Origin: Dechloromonas sp. UBA6271
GTDB lineage: Bacteria > Pseudomonadota > Gammaproteobacteria > Burkholderiales > Rhodocyclaceae
Length of the DNA: 64,000 nucleotides
Direction: 5' to 3'
Assembly: GCA_002440665.1 (NCBI GenBank)
Contig: DJUX01000039.1
Span: 1-64,000, forward strand
Under the pieces are notes generated by a model. That model was not told the origin of the DNA and ran no database searches. It saw only the letters and a program-made list of their open reading frames with translations. Made by a program: the position numbers and the translations under genes. Positions 8,244-16,577 of the stretch are shown here, one piece after another; the stretch's first letter is position 1; every line of letters starts with the position of its first letter.

Positions 8244-9119
8244 ATGGTTAATAGTGCTTCAACAACAAGGGTCTTGGTGCTTGGGGCCTCAGGAATGCTT
8301 GGTAACGCGGTGCTGCGTGTTTTTGCCGAAAGCATAGGCTTTGAAACTTTTGGAACGGTGCGCTCGAACCGTTCGGCCAAGCTGTTACCTCCCGCAGTAC
8401 AGTCATGTTTGATTTCGGGAGTTGATGTTGAGAACTTGGATAGCCTGCTGGCGGTGTTCGGTCAGGTGCGGCCTGACGTTGTAATTAATTGCATCGGTCT
8501 TGTGAAGCAGCTTTCGGCGGCTGACGATCCGCTATCCGCCATCCCCATCAATTCCATTTTGCCACATCGCCTCGCGCGGCTGTGCGCAGTGAGTGGTGCG
8601 CGTTTGGTTCACATGAGTACCGATTGTGTTTTTTCCGGTTCAAAGGGCATGTATACGGAGGAGGATACTCCGGATGCGAAGGACCTTTATGGCCGGAGTA
8701 AATACTTGGGGGAAGTGGATTATCCGAATGCAATTACTTTGCGTACCTCCATCATCGGCCATGAACTCGATGGTGCACGGAGTCTGATTGGCTGGTTTCT
8801 GCTCCAACAAGGTACAGTCAAAGGCTTCAAAAGAGCAGTTTTTTCCGGGCTCCCTACTGTCGAAATTGCCCGAATCATTCGTGATTTCGTGATTCCTCGG
8901 CCCGACTTGCACGGCCTATACCATGTTTCGGCTGATCCGATCAATAAGCTCGATCTTCTGATGCTGGTGGCGGATGTCTATGGGAAGAAGATAGACATCG
9001 TGTCGGATGAGAATCTGGTTATAGATCGCTCACTGGATTCAGCACGGTTCAGACAAGAAACGAAATTTAATCCAATGCCATGGATTGACTTGATCAAAGG
9101 TATGCATCAATTTGCTTAA
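8244..9119 (+). CDS. RmlD-like sugar-nucleotide reductase (WbvR/FnlB-type)
   Basis: A 291-residue SDR of the dTDP-4-dehydrorhamnose reductase group: LGASGMLGNAV for NAD(P) binding, STDCVFSG and YGRSKYLGE for catalysis. It stands directly before a FnlA-like dehydratase and an UDP-sugar 2-epimerase. It is therefore the middle enzyme of the UDP-N-acetyl-6-deoxy-L-hexosamine pathway rather than a rhamnose enzyme. The FucNAc-type reductase (WbjC/FnlB) is usually about 370 residues with a cupin-like C-terminal domain. This protein lacks that domain and matches the shorter WbvR type, which gives UDP-L-RhaNAc and, after 2-epimerisation, UDP-L-QuiNAc. The specificity is inferred from length. Confidence 0.8.
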   Translation: MVNSASTTRVLVLGASGMLGNAVLRVFAESIGFETFGTVRSNRSAKLLPPAVQSCLISGVDVENLDSLLAVFGQVRPDVVINCIGLVKQLSAADDPLSAIPINSILPHRLARLCAVSGARLVHMSTDCVFSGSKGMYTEEDTPDAKDLYGRSKYLGEVDYPNAITLRTSIIGHELDGARSLIGWFLLQQGTVKGFKRAVFSGLPTVEIARIIRDFVIPRPDLHGLYHVSADPINKLDLLMLVADVYGKKIDIVSDENLVIDRSLDSARFRQETKFNPMPWIDLIKGMHQFA

Positions 9120-9135
9120 TTCTGGGTGAGTGGAA

Positions 9136-10146
9136 ATGTTTAAAGAAAAGATTCTGTTAATCACTGGCGGTACGGGCTCATTTGGAAATGCCGTTCTGCA
9201 ACGCTTCCTGCATTCTGATTTTTCCGAGATACGAATATTCAGTCGCGACGAAAAAAAGCAGGAGGACATGCGCATTGCTTTGAATAGTGACAAGCTCAAG
9301 TTCTACATCGGTGATGTGCGAAACTATGACAGCATCCATGATGCGTTACGCGGGGTGGACTATGTTTTCCATGCGGCTGCGTTGAAACAGGTTCCTTCAT
9401 GCGAGTTCTACCCGATGGAGGCAGTTCGCACCAACGTTATTGGTGCCGAGAACGTGATGCGAGCAGCCATTGCTAATGAGGTCAAGCGCTGCGTGGTCTT
9501 GAGCACCGACAAGGCGGTGTATCCCATCAATGCCATGGGGATTTCGAAGGCGATGATGGAAAAATTGATGGTGGCAAAATCGCGCCTGTGTGACCCCGGC
9601 AAGACGGTGCTCTCCGCGACGCGCTACGGGAATGTAATGGCCTCACGCGGTTCTGTGATTCCCCTGTTTCTGGATCAATTGCAGGCCGGCAAGCCTCTTA
9701 CGATTACCGATCCGGGCATGACCCGTTTTCTGATGACCCTAGAGGAGTCGGTGGATCTGGTTCTCTATGCGTTTGAGAATGCGCGCCCGGGCGATATCTT
9801 CGTGCAGAAGGCGCCGGCATCCACCGTAGGCGACCTGGCGCAGGCGATGAAAGAGCTGCTCAAGCGGGACAATGAAATCAAGATCATTGGCACTCGCCAC
9901 GGAGAGAAGCTCTACGAATCCCTTCTATCGCGTGAAGAGATGGCCAGGGCAGAAGACCTGGGTGGCTATTTTCGGGTGCCGGCTGATTCGCGAGACCTGA
10001 ACTACGCCAAGTATTTTGTCGAAGGGGAAACCGATGTTTCCGCTCTCGACGACTACACCTCGCACAATACGCATCGGCTCGATGTTGAGGGGGTGAAGCA
10101 GACGCTGCTGAAGTTGGACATCATTCGTGAGGTAATTGATGCGTAA
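9136..10146 (+). CDS. UDP-GlcNAc 4,6-dehydratase/5-epimerase (FnlA/WbjB/WbvB family)
   Basis: A soluble extended SDR of about 336 residues that converts UDP-GlcNAc to the 4-keto-6-deoxy L-hexose intermediate. The NADP site GGTGSFGNAV is at the N-terminus. The catalytic block STDKAVYPINAMGISK has Met in the usual Tyr position and keeps the Lys, as is normal for this CapD-type group. The C-terminal RHGEKLYESL block is also typical. ATG 9136 matches the family N-terminus (MFKEK); GTG 9130 would add two residues. It lies between the reductase and the 2-epimerase of the same pathway. Confidence 0.92.
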   Translation: MFKEKILLITGGTGSFGNAVLQRFLHSDFSEIRIFSRDEKKQEDMRIALNSDKLKFYIGDVRNYDSIHDALRGVDYVFHAAALKQVPSCEFYPMEAVRTNVIGAENVMRAAIANEVKRCVVLSTDKAVYPINAMGISKAMMEKLMVAKSRLCDPGKTVLSATRYGNVMASRGSVIPLFLDQLQAGKPLTITDPGMTRFLMTLEESVDLVLYAFENARPGDIFVQKAPASTVGDLAQAMKELLKRDNEIKIIGTRHGEKLYESLLSREEMARAEDLGGYFRVPADSRDLNYAKYFVEGETDVSALDDYTSHNTHRLDVEGVKQTLLKLDIIREVIDA

Positions 10147-11278
10147 GCTCAAGGTCATGACGATCGTCGGGACGCGCCCGGAGATCATTCGTTTGTCGCG
10201 CACTATCGCAAAACTTGATGCGCATTGCGAACACGTGCTGGTTCACACCGGCCAGAACTACGATTACGAGCTGAATGAGGTTTTTTTCAGCGATCTTGGG
10301 ATACGGAAGCCCGACATGTTCCTGGAAGCGGCCGGAGCAACAGCTGCCGAGACGATCGGGCAGGTGATCATGGCGGCCGACAAGGCGCTTCACGAACATC
10401 AGCCCGAGGCGCTTCTGCTTTTGGGTGATACCAACAGTTCCCTGGCTGCCATAGCGGCGAAGCGGAGAAAGATACCAATATTCCATATGGAGGCGGGTAA
10501 CCGCTGCTTTGATTTCCGGGTGCCGGAAGAAATCAACCGACGCATCGTCGATCACACCTCGGATATCAACTTGACCTACAGCGAAATCGCTCGTGATTAC
10601 CTGTTGCGCGAGGGATTGCCGCCTGATCAGGTAATAAAGACGGGCAGTCCCATGCGCGAGGTTATCGAACACTACATGCCGGGGATCAAAACTTCGAAAG
10701 TGCTGGAGCAACTTGGACTGTCAGCGCGACGTTACTTCGTTGTGAGTTCGCATCGCGAAGAAAATGTGGACTCGCCTGAAAACCTCGAAAAGCTGTTCGG
10801 CATTCTGAATGCATTGGCTGAGAAATATCAAGAGCCAGTTATCGTTTCGACTCATCCGCGTACGCGCAAAAGGTTGGAGGTCCTGAATCTGGAGGCACAT
10901 CCGCTGGTGCAGTTCTTGAAGCCGTTCGGTTTTCTCGACTACATCAAGTTGCAGACGGAGGCGTGCTGCGTCCTGTCGGACAGTGGAACGATTACTGAGG
11001 AGTCGTCCATCCTGAACTTTCCGGCCCTGAATCTACGCGAAGTGCATGAGCGCCCTGAAGGGTTCGAGGAGGCTGCAGTGATGATGGTTGGCTTGAGCAC
11101 TGATCGCGTCTTGCAGGGCTTGGCCATTCTGGATAGCCAACCGCGTGGCGAGTATCGTGCGCTTCATCTCGTTACTGATTACTCGCCGGATAACGTGTCC
11201 GAGAAGGTGCTTCGCATAATTCAGAGCTATACCGATTTCGTGAATCGGAAGGTATGGCGCAGGGCGGAAATGGTTTAG
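10139..11278 (+). CDS. UDP-N-acetylhexosamine 2-epimerase (FnlC/WbjD/WbvD type, WecB family)
   Basis: About 379 residues of the non-hydrolysing UDP-GlcNAc 2-epimerase family. It shows VGTRPEIIRLS at the N-terminus, HTGQNYDYEL, the HMEAGNRCFD active-site block and the C-terminal SDSGTITEES uridine/phosphate site. It would perform the last step, inverting C2 to give UDP-L-FucNAc or UDP-L-QuiNAc. ATG 10139 overlaps the end of the dehydratase gene. Together with the two preceding genes it forms a complete pathway from UDP-GlcNAc. Confidence 0.92.
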   Translation: MRKLKVMTIVGTRPEIIRLSRTIAKLDAHCEHVLVHTGQNYDYELNEVFFSDLGIRKPDMFLEAAGATAAETIGQVIMAADKALHEHQPEALLLLGDTNSSLAAIAAKRRKIPIFHMEAGNRCFDFRVPEEINRRIVDHTSDINLTYSEIARDYLLREGLPPDQVIKTGSPMREVIEHYMPGIKTSKVLEQLGLSARRYFVVSSHREENVDSPENLEKLFGILNALAEKYQEPVIVSTHPRTRKRLEVLNLEAHPLVQFLKPFGFLDYIKLQTEACCVLSDSGTITEESSILNFPALNLREVHERPEGFEEAAVMMVGLSTDRVLQGLAILDSQPRGEYRALHLVTDYSPDNVSEKVLRIIQSYTDFVNRKVWRRAEMV

Positions 11279-11292
11279 GTGGATCTGCCCGC

Positions 11293-12513
11293 ATGCGTGT
11301 TCTTGTCGTGTCCCAGTATTACTGGCCGGAGATTTTTCGTATTACGGAGGTTGTACAGGCACTCCGGGACGAGGGTTGTGACGTGCTAGTGCTGACGGGC
11401 CAACCTAACTACCCGGAAGGTGTGCCTTTTAAAGGGTATTCTTGGTGGTCGATGGGGGGCGAGCAGCACGATGAGGTCACGATCTTGCGTGTTCCACTTC
11501 TTCCTAGGGGGCAAGGGTCAGCGTTGGGTCTTGTGCTGAATTATCTTTCTTTCGTTTGTTTCGCTGCCGCTCTCGGTCCATGGTTGCTACGCCGGCAAAA
11601 TATTGACTCTATATTGGTTTTTGCCCCATCGCCCATTCTCCAGGCAATCCCGGCTATCTGGCTTGCTAAACTGAAAAACGCTTCGCTGGTTACCTGGGTT
11701 CAAGATCTGTGGCCTGAAAGTCTTAGTGCAACGGGTTTCATACGTAGTCACAGGCTGCTTGCCGCCGTTTCGAGTGTGGTTCGCTGGATCTACCGAAAGA
11801 ACGATCTGCTTCTGGTCCAATCACGGGCATTTGTTGATCCGGTGCGGAAAATGGCTGGCAGCACACCCGTTTGCTATCATCCGAATCCTGGAGATTTCGC
11901 GTTTTCTGAGCCGGGGAAAATGGAAGATTGCCCCGTCAACTTTGGGGCCGGATTTAATGTCGTATTCACAGGCAATTTGGGAACGGTGCAGGCACTTGAG
12001 ACGATTCTCGATGCTGCGGAAATTCTCCGGGAAGAAGCGGGCATCATGCTTTATCTGATTGGAAGTGGCAGTCGCAGTGACTGGCTGAGATCCGAAATTT
12101 CCCGACGAAATCTCGAAAACGTGCGGTTGCCCGGACGTTTTCCACTAAAGGCAATGCCATCAATCATGTCGAGCGCCTCGGCACTGCTCGTAAGTTTGAT
12201 GAGCAGTCCAATAATGAGCCAAACTGTGCCGAGCAAGATCCAGGCGTATCTGGCGGCAGGGAGACCAATCATCGCATCGTTGGATGGTGAGGGCGCGAGA
12301 GTAATTTTAGAGGCGGGTGCGGGTGTTGCTTCGCCTGCAGAGGACGCTCGTGGGTTAGCTGATGCCATTCAGCTTCTGAGACGTTTACCGACCGAAGAAC
12401 TCGAGCGCATGGGTAAGAATGCTCACGACTATTATGAGGCCAATTTTGAGCCGGGTCTGTTGGCGTTGAAATTGAAACAAGCCCTGTTGGGCATTCAAAA
12501 AGGCTCTCGATGA
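11293..12513 (+). CDS. WbuB-like glycosyltransferase family 4 (L-FucNAc/L-QuiNAc transferase)
   Basis: This GT-B enzyme has the N-terminus MRVLVVSQYYWPE and the segment VLTGQPNYPEG, both characteristic of the WbuB group, which typically follows fnlABC-type genes. It probably transfers the sugar made by the three preceding genes. ATG 11293 is preferred: it follows the 2-epimerase stop with a GGTGGA ribosome site. An in-frame ATG at 11254 would lie inside the previous gene. The stop overlaps the next start (ATGA, 12510-12513). Confidence 0.87.
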   Translation: MRVLVVSQYYWPEIFRITEVVQALRDEGCDVLVLTGQPNYPEGVPFKGYSWWSMGGEQHDEVTILRVPLLPRGQGSALGLVLNYLSFVCFAAALGPWLLRRQNIDSILVFAPSPILQAIPAIWLAKLKNASLVTWVQDLWPESLSATGFIRSHRLLAAVSSVVRWIYRKNDLLLVQSRAFVDPVRKMAGSTPVCYHPNPGDFAFSEPGKMEDCPVNFGAGFNVVFTGNLGTVQALETILDAAEILREEAGIMLYLIGSGSRSDWLRSEISRRNLENVRLPGRFPLKAMPSIMSSASALLVSLMSSPIMSQTVPSKIQAYLAAGRPIIASLDGEGARVILEAGAGVASPAEDARGLADAIQLLRRLPTEELERMGKNAHDYYEANFEPGLLALKLKQALLGIQKGSR

Positions 12514-13475
12514 TTTTGTTGACCGGCGCTTCTGGTTTTGTCGGACGAGCCGTTCTGGCGTCGTTGATACAGTCCCGATTTGTCCGGGTGGCGCTGCGGC
12601 GATCTGATGCCGCTGGTATTCCTGAAGGCGTCGATGTTTTCGAAGCATCTCTATCTCCGGATCAAGACTGGATCAAGGCGCTTTCCGGAGTTTCCTCAGT
12701 CATTCATTGCGCTGCTCGCGTGCATGTGATGAACGAGGAAGCAACTGACCCGCTGGCCGAATTCCGTCGGGTGAATGTCGATGGAACACTGCGTCTGGCT
12801 CGCCAAGCCGCGGAAGCCGGCGTAAAGCGTTTTGTCTTCGTTAGTTCGATCAAGGTCAATGGTGAGCTCTCGCAACCGGGCCAACCGTTTACAGCCGATC
12901 AGATTCCTGCGCCGGGCGATCCCTATGGCATTTCCAAATGCGAGGCGGAAGTGGGGCTGCGGGCGTTGTCTGAAGAAACGGTGATGGAGGTGGTCGTCAT
13001 TCGTCCGCCGCTTGTTTATGGGCCAGGGGTTAAGGCGAATTTTCTGGCCATGATGCGATGGTTGCAACGTGGGGTACCGCTGCCTTTGGGCGACGTGACA
13101 GAAAATCGGCGCAGTTTAGTCTATCTGGACAACCTGGCCGACCTGATCGTGACTTGCGTTGACCATCCCGCGGCTGCCAACCAAACTTTTCTGGTTTCCG
13201 ACGATGAAGACTTGTCGACCGCGGCATTGTTGCGGCGCATGGCTAAAGCGCTGGGCCGGCCAGCACGGCTGATTCCAGTGCCGGTGGGCCTGATTACGCT
13301 GGGTGCAAAGCTGATTGGCCGGTCAGGTATCGCTCAGCGCCTTTGTGGTTCGCTGCAGTTGGATATTGGCAAGACTAAGGCCTTGCTTGACTGGATGCCG
13401 CCTATCAGCGTCGATGAAGGCTTGCGGCGGACTGCGGCGCATTGGATAGAGTCACAGCAGGCTTCGCGCGGTTAA
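12510..13475 (+). CDS. NAD-dependent epimerase/4-reductase (WbpV/Gne-like SDR)
   Basis: A 321-residue extended SDR with TGASGFVGRAV at the N-terminus, VSSIKVNGE, and the active-site YGISK. In many O-antigen loci a WbuB-like transferase, this type of SDR and an initiating sugar transferase occur in this order. The SDR is then a UDP-4-keto-hexosamine reductase (QuiNAc, WbpV) or a 4-epimerase (Gne). A WbpM/PglF-like dehydratase at 14631 could supply the 4-keto substrate. The gene is coupled to its upstream neighbour. Reductase versus epimerase cannot be settled here. Confidence 0.82.
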   Translation: MILLTGASGFVGRAVLASLIQSRFVRVALRRSDAAGIPEGVDVFEASLSPDQDWIKALSGVSSVIHCAARVHVMNEEATDPLAEFRRVNVDGTLRLARQAAEAGVKRFVFVSSIKVNGELSQPGQPFTADQIPAPGDPYGISKCEAEVGLRALSEETVMEVVVIRPPLVYGPGVKANFLAMMRWLQRGVPLPLGDVTENRRSLVYLDNLADLIVTCVDHPAAANQTFLVSDDEDLSTAALLRRMAKALGRPARLIPVPVGLITLGAKLIGRSGIAQRLCGSLQLDIGKTKALLDWMPPISVDEGLRRTAAHWIESQQASRG

Positions 13476-13501
13476 AATATGTATTTTGCTGATTGTTCTT
13501 G

Positions 13502-14062
13502 ATGAAGCGCCTGTTTGATTTTCTTCTGGGTTTGTGTGCCGCAGCGGTTTTGGCTTTGCCCATCTTGGTCGTAGCAATCCTGGTCCGCCTGACCTCGAAG
13601 GGACCAGCCCTGTATTGGTCGGATCGCGTGGGCAAGGGCAATGCAATTTTCAGGATGCCAAAGTTTCGCAGCATGCGGGTTGGCACCCCGGCAGTGGCAA
13701 CGCATCTGCTGCAGGATCCCAAGGTCTATCTGACGCCCATTGGCTCTTTCCTGCGCAAGTCGAGTCTGGATGAGTTGCCGCAGTTGTGGAGCATTTTTGT
13801 GGGCGACATGAGCTTTGTCGGCCCGCGCCCCGCTCTGTTCAATCAGGACGATCTGATCGCCTTGCGTACGCAGTTCGGCGTGCATGAATTGGTGCCGGGC
13901 CTAACTGGCTGGGCGCAAATCAATGGGCGGGACGAGTTGCCGATTCCGGAGAAGGTTAAGTTGGATGTGGAGTACCTCCAGCGGCAATCGCTCTGGTTTG
14001 ATATCAAGATACTGTGGCTGACCTTTGTCAGGGTGTTGCGGCGTGACGGAGTGTCGCACTGA
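13502..14062 (+). CDS. Initiating phosphoglycosyl transferase, PglC-like
   Basis: A 186-residue monotopic phosphoglycosyl transferase that attaches the first sugar phosphate to undecaprenyl phosphate. It has an N-terminal re-entrant hydrophobic helix (residues 8-30), the KFRSMR block and the catalytic Asp-Glu dyad (Asp90-Glu91 in SSLDELPQLW), then the GPRP and PGLTGWAQINGR blocks. It is the short PglC form, without the large N-terminal domain of WcaJ/WbaP. ATG 13502 begins the conserved MKRLFDF start. It begins the PglC-PglD-PglF-like set, so the first sugar may be a bacillosamine- or QuiNAc-type residue. Confidence 0.9.
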   Translation: MKRLFDFLLGLCAAAVLALPILVVAILVRLTSKGPALYWSDRVGKGNAIFRMPKFRSMRVGTPAVATHLLQDPKVYLTPIGSFLRKSSLDELPQLWSIFVGDMSFVGPRPALFNQDDLIALRTQFGVHELVPGLTGWAQINGRDELPIPEKVKLDVEYLQRQSLWFDIKILWLTFVRVLRRDGVSH

Positions 14063-14634
14063 TGAAGCGGCTTCTGATCGTTGGCGCGGGCGGGCATGGC
14101 CGCTCGGTCGCTGAGGCAGTCTTGGATAGCGGAGGGTATGTCGTGGTCGGTTTCCTCGATGACTCTTTTCCGGAATTGAAGCAGGTTTGGGATGTTCCTG
14201 TGCTGGGCAAGGTGGCTGACATGGCTCAATTGCGCAGTGTGGCGGACTGTGCGGTTGTCACTTTCGGCAATAATCTCCTTCGTCAGAGAGTTACCGCCGG
14301 ATTGCGGGCGGCAGGATTTTTGCTGGCTACCGTGCTTCATCAACGTGCCATCGTTTCACCGACTGCGGTGATCGGAGATGGCTCGGCGATCATGGCGGGC
14401 GCGATTATCGGCACCGGGGCGCGCTTGGGCGATGGCGTGATCGTGAATTGCGCCGCGGTCGTCGATCATCATTGTCATGTCGGTGATTTCGGGCACCTTG
14501 GGGTCAACGCGGCGATGGCCGGCGGGTCGGTTCTTGGCGCTACTGCCTGGATGCAGGCCGGGTCGGTGTTGGGGTGTGGTGTGAAAATTGAAGCCGGGCG
14601 TGTTCTGGAGCCCGGAGAGGCGGTAAGGTCATGA
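14062..14634 (+). CDS. NeuD/PglD-like sugar O/N-acyltransferase
   Basis: A 190-residue protein with an N-terminal Rossmann-like nucleotide-sugar domain (LLIVGAGGHGRSVAEA) followed by left-handed beta-helix repeats. The catalytic His region is VVDHHCHVGDFGHLGVNA. PglD acetylates the 4-amino group of UDP-4-amino sugars in di-N-acetylbacillosamine synthesis; NeuD relatives acetylate other sugars. The start overlaps the transferase stop and the stop overlaps the next start, so it is tightly coupled. The PglE-type aminotransferase that would precede it in the pathway is not adjacent. Confidence 0.86.
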   Translation: MKRLLIVGAGGHGRSVAEAVLDSGGYVVVGFLDDSFPELKQVWDVPVLGKVADMAQLRSVADCAVVTFGNNLLRQRVTAGLRAAGFLLATVLHQRAIVSPTAVIGDGSAIMAGAIIGTGARLGDGVIVNCAAVVDHHCHVGDFGHLGVNAAMAGGSVLGATAWMQAGSVLGCGVKIEAGRVLEPGEAVRS

Positions 14635-16556
14635 TCAGAGGCTTTCTTGCATTGCCGCGGCGGATGAAGCAACTCATCTCAGTCGCGGTCGACCTGGCCT
14701 TGCTGGCCCTGGCCTTCTGGTCGGCGATTGCGCTGCGTTTCGAGACGTTCACGCCGGAGATCACGCCCTACAAATGGCAGATGATCGCCGCTCCCTTGCT
14801 GGCGATCCCCATCTTCATTCGCTTGGGCCTTTATCGCGCGGTGATCCGCTTCATGGAAGACCGTGTGGTCTTCGTGGTGGCGGGCGGGGTGACGTTGTCG
14901 GTGGTGCTGCTGGCCGCTGGCCTGGCGCTGACCCATGCCGCGAATGTCTCGCGTGGCTTGCTGGCGATCTATTGGCTGCTGGCCATCCTCTATGTCGGTG
15001 CCACGCGCTTCCTGGCGCGTAGCTATTTTCTGCGCGCCGAACGCGGCCAGGATTCGCGCATACGGATTGCCATCTATGGCGCCGGCCGGGCGGGAACTCA
15101 GTTGGCCTATGCCTTGCGCGCCGGGCGGGAATATCAGCCAGTAGCATTTTTCGACGACAATCCGGCGCTGCAGAAGAGCGAACTGGCCGGTCTGCGGGTG
15201 TATTCGCCTGATCAACTCGCGTCGGTGCTTGCGGCCAAGGAGATCGACGAGCTGTTGCTGGCGATCCCGTCGGCCAACAGGGCGCGGCGGGCGGAGATCA
15301 TCGATCGCCTTGAGGGGCTCCATTGCAGGGTCAAGCTGGTGCCAGGCATGGCGGATGTGGTGAGTGGGAATGTTACGGTCGACGCCATAAGAGAGGTCGA
15401 AATCGAGGATCTGCTCGGGCGTGAACCGGTAGCGCCGGATGGTGCCTTGCTGGAGCGCTGCATCACCGGAAAGGTGGTGCTGGTTTCCGGGGCGGGCGGC
15501 TCGATCGGTTCTGAGCTTTGCCGCCAGATTGTCCGCTTGCAGCCGTCGCGGCTGGTGCTGATGGAGCTTTCCGAATTTGCCTTGTATTCGATTGAGCAGG
15601 AACTGGCAGGACTGTGTGCGCACGGTAATCTGGGGGTCGAACTGGTGCCGGTGCTGGGTTCAGTGATTCACCAACATCGCAATGAAATGGTGATGAAGAG
15701 CTTCGGGGTGCAGACGGTGTACCACGCAGCGGCCTACAAGCATGTTCCGTTGGTCGAGCATAATCCGATCGAGGGCATTCGCAACAACGCGCTGGGCACG
15801 CGCCGCATGGCGGAGGCGGCGCTGGCGGCGGGTGTGAAAACCTTTGTGCTGATTTCCACCGACAAGGCGGTGCGCCCGACCAACGTGATGGGCGCCAGCA
15901 AACGGCTGTCCGAGCTGATTCTGCAGGCGCTGGCAAGAAAGGGTGGAGCGACTCGCTTCTGCATGGTGCGTTTCGGCAATGTGCTCGGCTCGTCGGGTTC
16001 GGTGGTGCCGCTGTTCCGCAGGCAGATTGCGGCGGGCGGGCCGATCACGCTGACCCACGCCGACATCACCCGTTACTTCATGACCATCCCCGAGGCGGCG
16101 CAACTGGTGATTCAGGCCGGCTCGATGGGGCAGGGTGGCGAAGTTTATGTGCTGGACATGGGCAAGCCGGTTAAAATCATCGACCTCGCGAGGCGCATGG
16201 TGCATCTGAGCGGCCTGGAACTGCGAGACGAAGAACATCCGGACGGCGATATCGCGATTGAAGTGGTGGGTCTGCGCCCAGGCGAGAAGCTCTACGAGGA
16301 GTTGCTGATCGGTGAGAACGTGGAAGGCACATCGCACCCGCTGATCATGCGCGCCTATGAGCATGAAGTGCTGTGGGCGGTGCTGACCGAACGGCTGACG
16401 AGCTTGGATGATGCCTGCCAGGCTTTCGATTACGAAGGAGTGCTGTGCTTGCTCGGTGTGCTGGTGCAGGAATACGCCCCGGCCCGGCATGGTGATGGCG
16501 AACTGCTGTGGCGTACCATGGCCACGTCGGCCAAGGGCGATGTGCTGCCGCATTGA
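14631..16556 (+). CDS. Membrane UDP-GlcNAc 4,6-dehydratase (WbpM/PglF family)
   Basis: A 641-residue inner-membrane enzyme. Four membrane helices are in the first 140 residues, then a CoA-binding-like Rossmann region (IYGAGRAGTQLAYAL) and the catalytic SDR domain with SGAGGSIGSELCRQI. The catalytic block STDKAVRPTNVMGASK keeps the Thr-Asp-Lys triad, the Met in place of Tyr and Lys424. It converts UDP-GlcNAc to UDP-4-keto-6-deoxy-GlcNAc, the substrate for QuiNAc or bacillosamine synthesis. Length and domain order are normal. Compare the second copy at 22094, in which this Lys is lost. Confidence 0.92.
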   Translation: MIRGFLALPRRMKQLISVAVDLALLALAFWSAIALRFETFTPEITPYKWQMIAAPLLAIPIFIRLGLYRAVIRFMEDRVVFVVAGGVTLSVVLLAAGLALTHAANVSRGLLAIYWLLAILYVGATRFLARSYFLRAERGQDSRIRIAIYGAGRAGTQLAYALRAGREYQPVAFFDDNPALQKSELAGLRVYSPDQLASVLAAKEIDELLLAIPSANRARRAEIIDRLEGLHCRVKLVPGMADVVSGNVTVDAIREVEIEDLLGREPVAPDGALLERCITGKVVLVSGAGGSIGSELCRQIVRLQPSRLVLMELSEFALYSIEQELAGLCAHGNLGVELVPVLGSVIHQHRNEMVMKSFGVQTVYHAAAYKHVPLVEHNPIEGIRNNALGTRRMAEAALAAGVKTFVLISTDKAVRPTNVMGASKRLSELILQALARKGGATRFCMVRFGNVLGSSGSVVPLFRRQIAAGGPITLTHADITRYFMTIPEAAQLVIQAGSMGQGGEVYVLDMGKPVKIIDLARRMVHLSGLELRDEEHPDGDIAIEVVGLRPGEKLYEELLIGENVEGTSHPLIMRAYEHEVLWAVLTERLTSLDDACQAFDYEGVLCLLGVLVQEYAPARHGDGELLWRTMATSAKGDVLPH

Positions 16557-16577
16557 AATTTTGGGAAAGCTGGACAA

